In this document: in pieces, positions 1 to 12,927 of the stretch | How the letters are laid out: the number at the start of each line of letters is the position of its first letter | Position numbering within the stretch: the first letter of the stretch is position 1 | Assembly: GCA_025093555.1 (NCBI GenBank) | Contig: JAIWNF010000001.1 | Span: 1,736,001-1,800,000, forward strand | Length of the DNA: 64,000 nucleotides | Reading direction: 5' to 3' | Source of the DNA: Circinella umbellata | Taxonomy: Eukaryota > Mucoromycota > Mucoromycetes > Mucorales > Lichtheimiaceae | Translations under genes and position numbers: made by a program | The notes under the pieces: model-generated | Told to the model about the DNA's origin: nothing | The model's input: the letters and a program-made list of their open reading frames with translations, nothing else | Databases searched by the model: none

Positions 1-420
1 AACAACAATGATAAACAAAACTTTAACAAAACTCTAAATACTAAGATAAAGTGGTAAGGATTAAAAAGTAATTCAGTTTGTGCTCTTTTGGGTTTTTATA
101 CGTACGCGTCATTTAAATATCAAGCTATGACAGAAAAGAAGGCGTTTCATATAAGACGCCAAAAAGAAGTAGATAGATGCATATGTAGGAAAAAATATTT
201 GAATTTTTAATGATACATAATAAGTATATAGTAAAAAAAGTTTTATTTAACACATAGTGTAGTAAGCTTAGCCATGTACAATTTTATTATTAAGATACAG
301 TAATCTTGAAGGAGTATTCCTATAATAATAACCTCATCAAATTTGGTGAGGCAAAAATTAAGAACGCGATTTTATGCTGTTCTTCCCATAACTTATTATT
401 ATTATTATCCATACCAGAAT
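1..420. other. 5' flank of DCTN6; no gene seen
   Basis: AT-rich sequence with stop codons in all frames and no coding similarity. It holds an imperfect palindrome at 332-351 (CCTCATCAAA / TTTGGTGAGG, one mismatch) about 70 bp before the DCTN6 start codon, and a small GGCGT...ACGCC stem near 142-161. Probably promoter and 5' leader of DCTN6, perhaps also the end of an upstream gene. Confidence 0.5.
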
Positions 421-1632
421 ATGAGCCGTAATCGTATTACTGCAGGTCCTAGAGCAGTAATCTGTCAAGAAACTTATCTTCAAGGGGAGATCTCCATTGG
501 TATAAATACATGAAATCATTTATTTTTTATATATATTTATTTTTTCATTCTTATTGATGTAAATATACTTAAAAATGTCAATCTCTTTTTCTATTCTTTG
601 TCATGTATAGGCGCAGGTTAGACAGAACTATTATATAAATATAATAATAATAATAATAAAAACAACAACAACTCAATCACTTGTACAATTATATAACTTT
701 TGAAAGAAACCACGGTATTTTTGTTGTCATAGGTACTGTTCTTCATCCACAATGTCGAATTGTTTCAGAGAAAGGACCCATTTATATTGGAAAAAACAAT
801 ATTATTGAAGAGAACGTTGTTATATTCAACAAGTAAAGTTTATATTATTTTAGACAAGGAAACTCTAATTTTTTTCTCGATCTGTTAATTTATATATCCA
901 CTAATAAAAATATGAATACATACATGTGAATATATAGGAATGCTTCCCCACTTGTTATTGGAGACGAAAATGTATTTGAAGTTGGTTGTTGTAAGTTAGT
1001 TAGATTTATATGTAAATTAGAAAGGGTACTGATGTTAAAAAAACCTAATTTTTGTTCATGTTTATATGAATAATGAATAGATGTAGAAGGAGCACATATC
1101 GGAAATAATAATATTGTCGAAGCAAGAGGTATTTTTTTTTTGGAATGAGTATAATAGATTGGATGGAAGAATAGATAAAGAGATGATATATGAACTAGAA
1201 AAGTAAGAACTGATCATATGTTGTTCGTTTTTATAGCCAAAGTATTAGGAACCACTACCATTGGTCATCATTGTATCATTGGTGCAGCATGTGCAACGGA
1301 AGTCAATGAAACCATTTCTGATATGACAGTTGTTTATGGCTCAAAATCAAATAGACGACAACAAAGTGAAGTGTTTCCTGTACGTAAAAAATAATATAAC
1401 ATTTAAAAGTATCTATCGAACTGCTTGCTAACTGATTATTACTATTATTATTGTTGTTGTATATAGACACAAGCTGCATTACATGCACGTCATTTAGATT
1501 ATTTACGTGAGGTATTACATGATATATAAAAGTAAAAAGTAAAAAGGAGAGGAAATGGTTACTAAGCAAAATGTGTTTATGAAATAGGTATTACCCAAAT
1601 ATAATCATCTGAAAAAATTGGAAAATATATAA
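421..1632 (+). CDS. DCTN6: Dynactin subunit 6 (p27), left-handed beta-helix protein
   Basis: Seven exons: 421-499, 733-832, 938-990, 1081-1128, 1237-1379, 1467-1511 and 1588-1632, giving 170 residues (human p27 is 190). The product is a gamma-class hexapeptide-repeat protein: short isoleucine/valine-containing turns such as PIYIGKNNIIEENVVIFN and VIGDENVFEVGC repeat along the chain, as in DCTN6, and the C-terminal helix ends PKYNHLKKL, close to the human NYHHLKK. In dynactin, p27 sits with p25, p62 and Arp11 at the pointed end of the Arp1 filament and helps dynein engage cargo. All junctions keep frame and use GT/AG. The start was chosen as the first ATG of the continuous frame before the first donor. 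It converges on ATG16, with 157 bp between the stop codons. Confidence 0.9.
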
Positions 1633-1789
1633 AAGAAAATATCCAAAATATGACAGCCAACACGCACAAAAAAAAAAAGAAAAAAAAAAAAGAGGACTGG
1701 AAGGGGATTGGATTGGGATTAAAAGTTTGAATAATATACAAGAAAATCTATTTCTCCCAACCATTCTTCTTTACTTTATACTATCCTTT

Positions 1790-4700
1790 TCATACTTGAA
1801 ATGCAGTGTTATATATGCATACATTTTTATTCGTTTCCGCAGTGTACAAGTAATCACCCACAGGGCTCCAGGAAACTCCACACATAACTCCCCTATTTTA
1901 TATATATTCATATTTAGTTAATAACATTATAAAATCATTATACCTTTGTCCTTTTTGTTTACATACTTATGGTCTTTTAAAGTTGTTTCCAAATTATGTG
2001 TTAATGTATTCCAAACATGTAATGTACCATCTATATTAATTTGGAAAATATGTTTAGTATATATCAGTCTCCCTTTTAACCTTTTGATATATAAAGAAAA
2101 ATACCTGCTGATCCTGCAGCAACATAAGACTTATCAGGACTGATATATATATATATATATTGACTTGTTAGTTAGTAAATGAATTTTACTGATATGTATA
2201 TAGTTTGTCATTTTATTTAACATACCTAAAGCATGATCGAGACCAATTTGCACCATTTCGATAAGATGGTGCTCTAATAAAAGTTATAATATATCCACAT
2301 CAGTTTCCTTGATACATTTACATGTATATAATAGAATGCATATATAAAAATCACTTACTGAAATGTTGCCACAATATTATACATACGTAAATCGATCATT
2401 TTAAGAGTATTATCCCTGGAATTAGTTAAAAGTGTATCACCACCTAAATTATATTAACCCAATAAAGTTATTAATAAAATTCCACATATTTCTTGATACG
2501 TATCAAATATAATTTACCTGGTGATATAGAAACAGAAGTGATTTGACCACTATGGACACCCGTTAATTCTTTGATACCATTTCCTGTCCGTGTGTCCCAT
2601 AATCGAATATTATTATCCAAATGACCACTCACAAGTGTTTGTCCTTCGACATCCACAAGTGTCAAGTCGTTACAACTTGAAAATGTGAATATGGTACGAA
2701 TACCTAACCGAATGCGACAAGGAAAAAAAAAATAATTAAAAAACCACGTCTTTTTAGTTTAATTTTCTACATGTAATTTATTCATAGCTTACAATATCCA
2801 CGTTGTAAATCCCATACTTTGAGTGTTCGATCATGACTTCCAGACACCTAATAAGAATTGTTTTTTTCAAACATTTTACTCTTTTTTTCAAATATATATA
2901 TTAAATTTGTATTTTTTGAAAAATACTTACTACTCGCTTTGAATCGGCTGTAAATTGAGCAGCAAATACTTTTCCTATATGACCTGTTAATGTATGCTAA
3001 ATAATAATATTAATAAATTTTGACTAGGTTAAAAAATGTTATAACGTATTATGAAATATAAATAAAACAAAACATTTCTTACACGAAGTCTTTGAGTACC
3101 CAAATGCCATATACGTGTGGAATTATCTGTTGATGACCCAAGTACAAGTTCATCCGTAGAATCAAAACAAATTGACGTTATTGTTTGTAACGACCCTCCC
3201 AATGCCATGGTAGCGTTGCCTATAATATAATACATTTTAATTCAAGTTTTACAACATAGGTATCAAATAGCAACATGATACCCTATTTTATTTATCTGTG
3301 AATTTTCTATTTTTACCTGTCTTTGCATCATATACTCTTAGTTTTTTATCAGATCCGCCTGTGGCAAACATACTCCCGGTTGTGGATGCCTTGATACAAA
3401 ATAATTCCCCATCACTGATAGCCTAGCGTGTTAAATAATTGAAGATTAATTTATTATTCTATATGAAATCTTCATCAAATACTTTACCATTTTTTTGATA
3501 GGTGATACAGGTAAAACAACAGTAGGAGTACGGGTACGCTGATCACTTTTTTTTTCTGATGAAGATGAAGGTCCCATAATCCATTTTCCTCCACTTGTTT
3601 TTCGTATTGTTTTACCTACATTACGAGCTTGTTCAAGGAAACTATATACATTTCTCTTGGTTACCAAAAAAAAAAAAAATAGCCAAACTTCTTTAATCCC
3701 TCCCACCTCCCCTTCATATTCTATTCTCCATTTTCTTTTTCAATAATAGTGAACCCTACTTTTCATAAAATTCAGTTGCTTCATTCATTTTTTCAGCCTC
3801 TTGATTCATTTTATCTAACCACCGTTGCAACAATTGTGCATTTTCTTTTTCCAGTTTCTTGTTTCGTTCTTCTATGGTCGTTATTTCCAATTGAATTGCT
3901 GCTATTTCATCTTGCAATATCTAAATAAATTCAGTTGTATTAGCACACTTGATCTATTCATTTCTAACTCCCACACTACAAAAAAAAAGATGTGCTTACT
4001 TGAATAGCTGTATCTTTTTCACGTAATTGCTCTATTTGAAGATCACATTTTGTACCAAGTTGTTTTACACTAGCTGTCAATTTTTTGATTCTAAATATAG
4101 AAAATTATTATCGATTCATGATACTAATAAATATATCCAAATACAGGTGTAAACCTTATCTAAACTTACTCTGCTGAGTCACGTTTTTCAGTTTCTGAAG
4201 CTTTTTGTAATTGTTCACTCATATGAACAAGGCGCTGCGCATTTTCACTTTGTGTTTTATACATTTCTGCTCTTTCTTCATTAAGATCATGTATTCGTCT
4301 ATCCAATTCTGCGACACGGTGTTGATGTTCTGGGGAGCTAATTTCAGACAAAAGATAGAAATAAAAATAAATAATCACTATCGATAAACACTTGTTATAT
4401 ATTACTTGACTATGTAACTAGCAAAACAAAACAAAAAAACAGAAACAAAATTACCCTTGAGCTTTAGCATATTCAGCTGCTTGTGTAAGTGTTTCATTTT
4501 GTATTTTCGCAGTTTTCATGGCTACTTCAAGCTGTTTTTCTTTTGTTTGTAACGTAAGGACTTTTTGTACGAGTTTTTGATCTATAAAAGATTCCTAATA
4601 GATTAGAATTTTAAAAAGTTTCAAGATGTATAACGTCATAGTAACCAATATATCTATATTCACTTAGGAATAGTCAACAACCCCCCCCTTTCCCGGTTAT

Positions 4701-4844
4701 CATATAATAATAGTAACAAGTAAAAAAAAAACAACAACAGAATGTATATTTACTTGCAACAATCATTCCATGAAATGCATGTTCTTTCTCATTACGTACT
4801 GTTAAACGTTCGAGAATTAAATCTCTATAATTCATGATTGTCAT
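1790..4844 (-). CDS. ATG16: Autophagy protein ATG16 with C-terminal WD40 propeller
   Basis: Sixteen exons sum to 558 residues; the first is 4754-4844 and the last 1790-1892. Residues about 1-30 match the Atg5-binding helix of Atg16 (DLILERLTVRNEKEHAF, compared with yeast DLLIRRLTDRNDKEAHL). Residues about 30-235 are a heptad-rich coiled coil ending in LLQRWLDKMNQEAEKMN, a typical Atg16 motif. After a Ser/Thr-rich linker, about seven WD repeats follow (HIGKVFAAQF, SGSHDRTLKVWD, SGHLDNNIRLWD, SRDNTLKMIDLR, DGTLHVWNT), closely resembling animal ATG16L1. ATG16 carries Atg12-Atg5 to the phagophore to direct Atg8 lipidation; yeast Atg16 lacks the propeller. An in-frame ATG at 4835 is an alternative start. 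Exon 14 is only 35 nt (2105-2139). It runs head to head with the PPR gene. Confidence 0.92.
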
Positions 4845-6346
4845 ATAATATAATTATCAAACAAAGACAAAATAAAGGGAAAAATAAAAAGTTTAGAAAG
4901 TATGAGAGGAAGGGAACCCACTTTTCGGCTGGTTCCTGCACTTATCAAAGGGCGAGCTGCATTTTTGTTCCAAATTTGGAAATTCGTCATCAGTCAAAAA
5001 AAAAAAGGCGATTTCTGCCGTTAAGATAATTTAATTTCTGGATTACATGTTTTCTAAGCATGGCACTTGGGTAATTCAATAAACAGGGATGTTATGTTGA
5101 GAATTACTAAATATAGTTTTGTACATTTTTAATTCCATAGTATGCAGCTCATTCATCCCTCCCACATGATTACAATAGTCTTTTTGTTTTTATATTATGC
5201 ACGTCATGCTGATCTCGTTACAAGTCGTAAATCTTTTTATCATTAGGCGTTTCATCAACAAATAACTTATGTAGGATCTATCATACAAAGAGTCTAGATA
5301 TGCTTTTCAACAAAATAATGTTACAGTTCCTATCAATTACAGTTCTAGGAATGATAATAGTAAGTAATATTATAAACAAGCATTTGTAACAAACTGTTAG
5401 CATATGTGCTTTCTATCTACTTTGTCTCTCAATGTGTTCTTTTTTTTAGCAACTAATATAAAGCTATTCTTTTATATTTTACCAACATACTGTTATTGTT
5501 GCTACTATTTATTCATGTATAATTTGAATGTAGCGTGGGAAGATCAATTGCATAATAACAATAAAGATCATCAATAGCATATTCATTATTCATGCATGTG
5601 GATCGGCTTAAATATCTGCCTACAATACTATGTAAATCCTTCCTTTATCTTTATTAATGCATTACTATCTCTAATATATATATTTTATCGTCACATCATT
5701 AGTCAAAATGTTTTTTTTTATCAGTCTTTGTTCAGGAGCTGTTTATTGTCAAGAAGTATAACTTATTAATAACACACATGTGTCGACTATAAATACTATT
5801 ATCTAGCTTTTAACTGAATATTAAAAACGTAACTAATAAGGTATTATTGTATAGAATTCCGGTTGACAAATAATAAATATGTAACGCTTCTTACAACAAA
5901 GTACTTCTACCCATAGTACTTATTATTGCAAATGATTAAAAAAAGGAAGATGTATTAAAAACTACGTACCTTTTTATCACTTGAAACAAAAAAATTGACC
6001 ATTCACATTACACATTATTGCCCTGAAAATAATGTTCAGGTACCACCCTAAAAATTTTTTATGTATGTATTGATATGAATTGAATATAGTCTTGGAACCA
6101 TTTTCTTATAGCATAAAACAACAATAGTAATATTAAATTTGAATCCATAGAATGGTATTACTTAATCTTGAGCTGAAAAAAAATTCGCTGACTGAAAAAA
6201 ATCATCCCACTTGCCAGGTGTGTTTTTTTTTCTCTTTGAAATTAGATCTCAGCGTTCTGTATGTTTTTTTTTTTTTAGCAAACTTGACCACTTTTTTTTT
6301 TTTTTTTTTTTCAGTTTAAACCTATTGAAAAAAACCTCCCCCATTA
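4845..6346. other. Divergent intergenic region, ATG16 / PPR gene
   Basis: About 1.5 kb between the start codons of ATG16 (-) and the PPR gene (+). It is AT-rich with poly-T runs near 6292-6311. No convincing gene was found. A 20-codon hydrophobic start (5300-5359, MLFNKIMLQF...) followed by a perfect GTAAGT donor could be the first exon of a short secreted or membrane protein, but no downstream exon could be supported. Confidence 0.4.
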
Positions 6347-9300
6347 ATGTTTGCTTCAAATGTCATAGGAAGGTGCAAACATTGCAAGGTAATTTTTTTT
6401 CAAAAATATAAATATAGTTTGTATTCATTGAATGGGAAATTTTTTTTCTCTCTCTCTCTCCCCCAACATTTCCTCCCCCCCCTTGTTTTTGAATTATTCA
6501 TTTATTTTTTATTTTTTTGATATTATATTAGAAAAGTGGTCGATTAAAGCATGAAAGTGCATCCTATGCATGGTTTGCTGCAAGGTTTTGTCAAAACTTG
6601 TGGATAGAAGGATTTGCTGAACAAAATGCTACCACGTCACGAAATGGTGTTTCAACAGTAATACAACAACACTATCGAGCATATCATAGTCATAGTAATC
6701 GACACGCGATTTCCATAGCGCGTTGGCATGGACATACAAGCCGCCAAGGACAGCCATTATCACGATCTACGACAACACCTCGACGATCGTGTGAACATAA
6801 TACTCGGTTATTCCCACTTATACAACAGCAACAACAGCAACAACAGCAGCAGCAGCGAAAATATTCTTCACGCGATTCTGGGACAACGCCAAAAAAATTA
6901 TTAGGAGAAATAGCAGTTGATCGCGAAATAATTCTTTCTGCAGCACTTGAACAATCATCAGCATCCACTGCTCATTCATTAATTGACATCATGTTTCGAG
7001 CATTACGTCAAGTCAACAACCCAAAGTTGGCCTGGGAATGTTATACAGATTTAACTTCACGTAATATGCTTCACTACTTGACACGCGATCAATATCGAGA
7101 CCTGGTGCGTCTTTTTCGACATGCTACTACTCACACACAAGCATTAGAATATCTTTTACCACTTTTGGATGACATGGATATATTAGGATATCGTATTGGT
7201 CGTAGAGAGAAACTTGTTATTATGCGTCTTCTTGGAATGAATGGTAAATTAGAAGAAATGGAACAAGTTTTTCTTGATTTAAAAGAACAAGATAAATTAT
7301 TATTGGAAGCAGTACTGGATGAAAAAGATGCCCAAAAACCTTTTAATATAATGTTCGATATGTATAAACTGCAAAAAGATCTGGTGGGTTTAAACCATGT
7401 GGCAGAAAAATCATTGGCTATTTATGGAGAAATGATTGATATGGGTATTCGTCCTGGTCCAGTGGCAACACGGTTACTGATGGAAAATATACGTGGTGCT
7501 GGAACTACTTATGATATTGTCGAATCGGTGTGGACATGGTTTTGGAACAAGATGGGAATGAATGTCGGTGGTAAGACAATGGATTTGGATCCTTCTTTGT
7601 ATTCTGAAATGGTTCTTTATTTTGCCAGCGCGGGTCGGCCAGAATATGCACTTGAAGTAAATGATTTGATGGTGAAAAGAAAAATTCCACGAGATGTACG
7701 TGTTGGTACTGCATTAATACACAAGGTTGGAAGAAGTGGTAATTTGGAACGCGCCATGGAAATTTTTAATGAAATGACAAGGGTCGATGGTGTGGAACCT
7801 ACCTTAGTTACATTTAATGCACTCATTGATATTCATGCACATAAATCCCCCGAACCCGATATTGAAGGTGCAAGTCGAATGTATCAAAAATTACAAGACT
7901 ATGGATTGAAACCAGACATTGCCACTATTGGTCCATTAATTGATATGTTTGCCAAGAAGGGTGATCTTGATATGGTGCGACGATTGTATCGCGATTTGGT
8001 GGATAATCAACAATTAAAGCCCAATGAATACATTTATTCATCTTTGATTGAATGTTTTGTAAAACACCGGGATAGAGAATCAGCGCTCGATGTTTTAAAT
8101 GCCATGCGTAAAACACCCTCTTCCAAGAGTGGTAAAAATAAGCATGGTACACTCGCAAATCAAGTAACTTACAATTTGATGGTTCGATCTTTTGTCCGTG
8201 ACAATGATCTGAGAGGTGCATTCGAATTGCTAGATTTGATGGTTGAATCCAAACTCCAACCGGGACCAAGAACATTTACTCCTTTACTCGGTTTATTGGC
8301 TGATCAAGGCAATGTTATTGCAGCAAACAAGGTGGTAAAGATGATGGGGAAAATTGGTACACGAATGAATTTATTTACACACACAGCACTCTTGGAAGCA
8401 CATACCAAGGCAGGGGACATTCGAGGCGCGGAAAGAATATTCCAAAAGATGAAATCGAGATATCGACTCAATACCCAAACTTTCAACGTTTTGATGTACG
8501 GCTATATGAGAAAGAATGAAATGGATATGGTGTTGGAGACTTATCGAAACATGGTGGAATCTCACGTGGGCATGAATGAATATACCTATGGTATTTTAAT
8601 GTATTATTTTTCACGACGAAGAGAACCTCAGGCTGTTGAATCACTCATGGCAACAATGAACAAAAACAATATCAGACCTCGTGTGATTAGTTGGACCATT
8701 TTAATGCAAAGTTATTTTGAATACGAACTTTATGAAGACGGATTCCGTGTTTATGATCGTATGAAACAAGCTGACATTGATCCCAATTATATAACGCATA
8801 GTTTATTGATAGCAACATGTGCACGTACAGGAGATGTGGAATTAGCTGAAACTGTTTTAGGCAACGTTGTGGATCACTATCAAAATTACAAGCCAGAAAA
8901 TGAAGTAAACCAAGAATTATTAGCAGATGCAAGAAGAGTAGCCTCTTCCCAACTCTATTCTCATTCTTTACCAAAATTGGTGGATCAAATGTTGAAAGAA
9001 CACCAAGAATTACTTCCACCGGCTACCAAGCTTCCACCCCATCTTTTTGACCCATTAATTAATTTATATACGGATCGATTGGAATTTACAAAGGCCAAGG
9101 AAGCTTTTGGTCGAATGATGGATTTGGGTGTCAATGTCAGTGCACATGTTTATATATCATTGATGAATATGTATAAGCATGAAGAACGATTGGATATTGT
9201 GGAATATTTGTGGAACCATTTACGTACCCGCCAAGCGAATCCCGTGCCTATGAATGAATTGGATCCTGAACTTGGCAACGACATACCATTACCAATAGCC

Positions 9301-9789
9301 ATCAAGGATAATTATGATTTATTATTTGCTAAAGACGATACGTTACCTGCAGAATTTTCAGTATTCTCACCATCCCATGTACAAGTGCAACAAGAGTCTC
9401 ATGTGATTTCTCCTTATGCAGTTTCTATCTATATTGACACCTTGGCACAACAAGAACGCTTTGATGATGTGAATCAATTATGGGACAAGTTAACTGAAGA
9501 ACAATATCCATTTGATGAACATAATTGGAATCGATACCTCACATCACTTGCTGAATCCGGTGATGTAAAGAAGGCAGTTAAGATGACATCAACATATCTT
9601 GAGGAACATCAAGAACATGTACAACAATCGACACGTAGTACGGATAATTTGACAACGAATGACGATCAAAAACGACAACTTTATAATCGAACCTATCGTG
9701 CTTTAGCTGAAATGTTGGATATCAATGTAGATGGTTTAACAGAGCGACAACTTTATGATACTGTTCTTGCCACTCTTGACAACGAATAA
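6347..9789 (+). CDS. Pentatricopeptide repeat protein, probably mitochondrial
   Basis: The main exon 6532-9789 is open throughout but has no ATG before 6991. A short exon 6347-6388 (MFASNVIGRCKHCK) spliced through a GT...AG intron supplies an in-frame start and gives 1,099 residues. A polyglutamine run (about residues 113-123, CAA/CAG 6823-6855) precedes a conserved region. From about residue 140 onward the protein is a long array of degenerate 35-residue helix pairs with PPR signatures (EPTLVTFNALIDIHAHK, QVTYNLMVRSFVRD, RLNTQTFNVLMYGYMRKN, EYTYGILMYYFSRR). Such proteins bind organellar RNA and control its processing or translation. The basic, Arg/His/Ser-rich, acid-poor N-terminus fits mitochondrial import. 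The exact orthologue is not recognised. Starting at 6991 would remove the polyQ leader. Confidence 0.85.
6823..6858 (+). repeat. CAA/CAG trinucleotide run encoding polyglutamine
   Basis: A run of CAA and CAG codons inside the PPR gene encodes about 11 consecutive glutamines. The mixture of synonymous codons should slow slippage. It lies before the helical repeats, so it is probably a flexible linker after the import signal. Confidence 0.85.
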
Positions 9790-10680
9790 CTCCATGTAAA
9801 ACTATTCAATCATTATATACACCCTTTATCCCCCCCCTCCATCCTCAAACCCTCATCTTTATTAAAAAAAGTTTTTTTTCTTCTTCTTCTTTTACTTACA
9901 CTTAATAATAACTCCCTCTCAAAAAAAATATATAATCATCATCCATCATTATTATTATCATTATCATCACCTCATTTTCATTTCCACTCACACCAATCAA
10001 CCACGTAATTTATGTGTACATAGATATATAATTTATACTACTTATTACCATTATAGAAAGTATAGATAAAATTATTATTCAACAGAAAAAAAAAAAAGTG
10101 TGATATGCAGTTTAGTAATTCTTTCCAAATAGACAAGGCTGTAGTTATTATATATCCCGTAATTTTGTGCAGATGTTTTTTTTTTTGATTGCTATGTTAC
10201 TATAGTTTTGACAACTTTTGTAAATTGGTTTATTCAAATCCGAATTATTTCTTGGTATATATACATATTTAAGTTCATTTTAGCCATCACTCTATATGAA
10301 TATCACAGTGTTGTAGGTGAAACTACCTATCGAAGCAAAAAAAATCTGGGCAGATTTTTATTATTTATGCTTCCAATTTTACTATCTCCGAGGCCAAGAG
10401 CCAAAAAAAAAAAAAAGGGGGGGGGGGGATTGGGGTTTATGTGTGTGAATGAAAAGAGGAGTTTAACTTCTCTTTTCCCAACCCACCTTTTTTTTTTCTT
10501 TTAAAACGCCAAGAAAGCAAAGCTTTTTTTCTTCCTTCTAGTTCTGTTATTGGTGTTTTTATTATTATTATTAATTATTTTTTTTTATTAAACCCCATTT
10601 TAATGCTTAAGCAATTACTGTTTTGAAAGAAAAAAAAGAACTTTGATTTCATATATTATATTCCTTTTTAATTCTATTTA
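9790..10680. other. Intergenic, PPR terminator to VPS4 promoter
   Basis: AT-rich spacer between two plus-strand genes. It contains pyrimidine tracts just after the PPR stop (9825-9900), an A13 then G10 tract near 10405-10428, and poly-T runs. No coding exon was recognised. Confidence 0.5.
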
Positions 10681-12559
10681 ATGTCCAATTCCGAGTTTCT
10701 TCAAGTAAGTATTATTATGGTGTTTTAGTGTATATATATATATGTAGTCCAAAAAAGGTCATTGGATATTAGATAAAGGTTTTTTTTTTCAAATGGCATT
10801 TCAATTCTCAAATGTATATAATTGTATATTGTATATCTAATGGTTGTGGAGGGGGGGTTCTTTGGTTATTATTTAAAACATTGTATTATCTAGAAAGCGA
10901 TTGAAATCGTCAAAAAGGCGACAGACGAAGATAACAAAGGCAACTATAAAGAAGCTTATGGTTATTATCAAAACTCACTGGATTATTTTATGACAGCCAT
11001 AAAATGTAAGTTATATTCGATTTATCCAACTTCTGTGAATATATATCTGTGTGTGTATATTGGCTTGTTCAGCGCGATAAGAAACTCATACGATTAGAAA
11101 CTATCCTTTATATATATATAAGATGAAAAAAATGATCGTTTAAAGGATTCTATTCGAAAACGATTTGTAGAATATTTGGATCGAGCAGAAGTGCTTAAAG
11201 AATTTTTAAATGGACAAGAAGAAAAGAAACAACAGGAAGTCGTTGGAACGAATGGTGCGAGTAAAAATGTGAAAAAGTAAGATATACGAAAAAAAAAAAC
11301 AACACTTACGTGTATCATTACCCTTCTTTTTTTTTTGTACTTACCTATTAATTTTTGAATCACTTATTAGGAAAAAAGGAGAAGGTGTTGACGATGACGA
11401 CGATGATCCAGAAATGAAAAAAATGCGAGCTAGTTTAACAGGTGTTATTTTAACTGAAAAACCAGATGTACGTTGGGAAGATGTTGCAGGATTAGAAGGA
11501 GCTAAAGAAGCTATTAAAGAAGCTGTCATTTTACCCATTAAATTTCCACACTTTTTCACTGGGAAACGAAAACCTTGGAGAGGTATTTTGTTATATGGTC
11601 CTCCTGGTACGGGTAAATCCTTTTTAGCTAAAGCCGTAGCAACCGAAGCGAATTCAACCTTTTTTTCGGTCTCTTCTTCTGATTTGGTGTCTAAATGGCT
11701 TGGTGAAAGTGAACGTTTGGTGAAACAATTATTTCAAATGGCTCGTGAAAATAAACCGGCTATTATCTTTATTGATGAAGTGGATTCTCTTTGTGGATCA
11801 CGTGGTGAAGGTGAATCAGAAGCGGCTCGACGTATTAAAACTGAATTCCTTGTTCAAATGAATGGTGTTGGTAATGATATGGATGGCGTTTTAGTACTTG
11901 GTGCTACTAATATTCCATGGCAATTGGATTTAGCCATTCGAAGAAGGTAAGAATAAAAAGGGATTATTTTATAAGAGTCATTCTTAGAAGACTAATTATT
12001 TTTATTATTTCCAGATTTGAAAAACGTATTTATATTCCACTTCCAGATCCTCACGCTCGTGCTACCATGTTCCAATTAAATGTAGGAACAACTCCATGTA
12101 ATTTGACAGCAGCTGATTATAAACATCTTTCTGAACTTACTGAAGGGTAAGTTATATATTCTATATGTATAGTATATATATAATATGAAAAGCTAATATG
12201 ATTCCCATGTGGATAATAATAATAATAATAGATATTCAGGTTCTGATATTGCTATTATTGTTCGAGATGCATTAATGCAACCTATTCGAAAAGTTCAAAG
12301 TGCAACTCACTTTAAATGGGTAGAAGGACCTGGACGTGAAGATTCAAGTGTAACGAAACGATATTTAACACCATGTTCACCTGGTGATCCAGATGCACAA
12401 GAAATGACATGGGTTGATATTGAAGCTGAACAATTACAAGAACCTGATCTTACAGTACAAGATTTCTTAAAAGCTGTACAAAATTCACGTCCAACTGTGA
12501 ATACAGAAGATATTCAACAACATATTAAATTTACAAATGATTTTGGTCAAGAAGGTTAA
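10681..12559 (+). CDS. VPS4: AAA ATPase VPS4, ESCRT-III disassembly
   Basis: Six exons (10681-10704, 10894-11005, 11123-11276, 11371-11946, 12015-12146, 12232-12559) give 441 residues, as expected for Vps4. Residues 1-75 form the MIT three-helix domain ([26 protein letters not shown]) that binds ESCRT-III tails. An acidic linker follows ([12 protein letters not shown]). The AAA core has Walker A GPPGTGKS at about 173-180, Walker [11 protein letters not shown] at about 228-237 and an arginine finger pair in [12 protein letters not shown]. The C-terminal beta domain and final helix end [10 protein letters not shown], the Vps4 family ending. The enzyme unfolds ESCRT-III polymers for endosomal sorting, cytokinesis and membrane repair. 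All catalytic residues are intact. It converges on MAD2. Confidence 0.97.
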
Positions 12560-12927
12560 AGAGAGGTACACACAAAGTTTTAATTAAAAAAAAAAGAAAT
12601 CTACATTATTATTCCCCCCCTCCCCTCGCTCTCCCTCCCAGTCTCCAACCCTCCAAACACTATCTATCTTTAAAACAACTCGAAGCAAAAATAGATTGTT
12701 TTTTTTTCTTATTACTCTCACAAAAAAAAAAAATACCATTTCATACATACACAAACACAAACACAAACTGTTTTTTTTTTCTCTCTTTCATTTACTTTTC
12801 TTTAACCCTTTCTTTTGTATTTCGTGTAATTTTGTGTATTTGAAAACAACAACAACAACAAAAAAAATATCCAAAGATATACAAGTATTTCAATTGTTTG
12901 TGTATAATGGGGGGTTGGTTATAATAA
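12560..12927. terminator. Convergent 3' region, VPS4 / MAD2
   Basis: About 370 bp between two convergent stop codons, made of poly-A/poly-T tracts and a C-rich stretch (12614-12651). It must hold the 3' ends of both transcripts; no further gene was seen. Confidence 0.45.

Noticed and set aside
7505..9019. Several minus-strand open frames of 60-116 codons
   Set aside because: Antisense shadows of the PPR coding exon with no splice or domain support.
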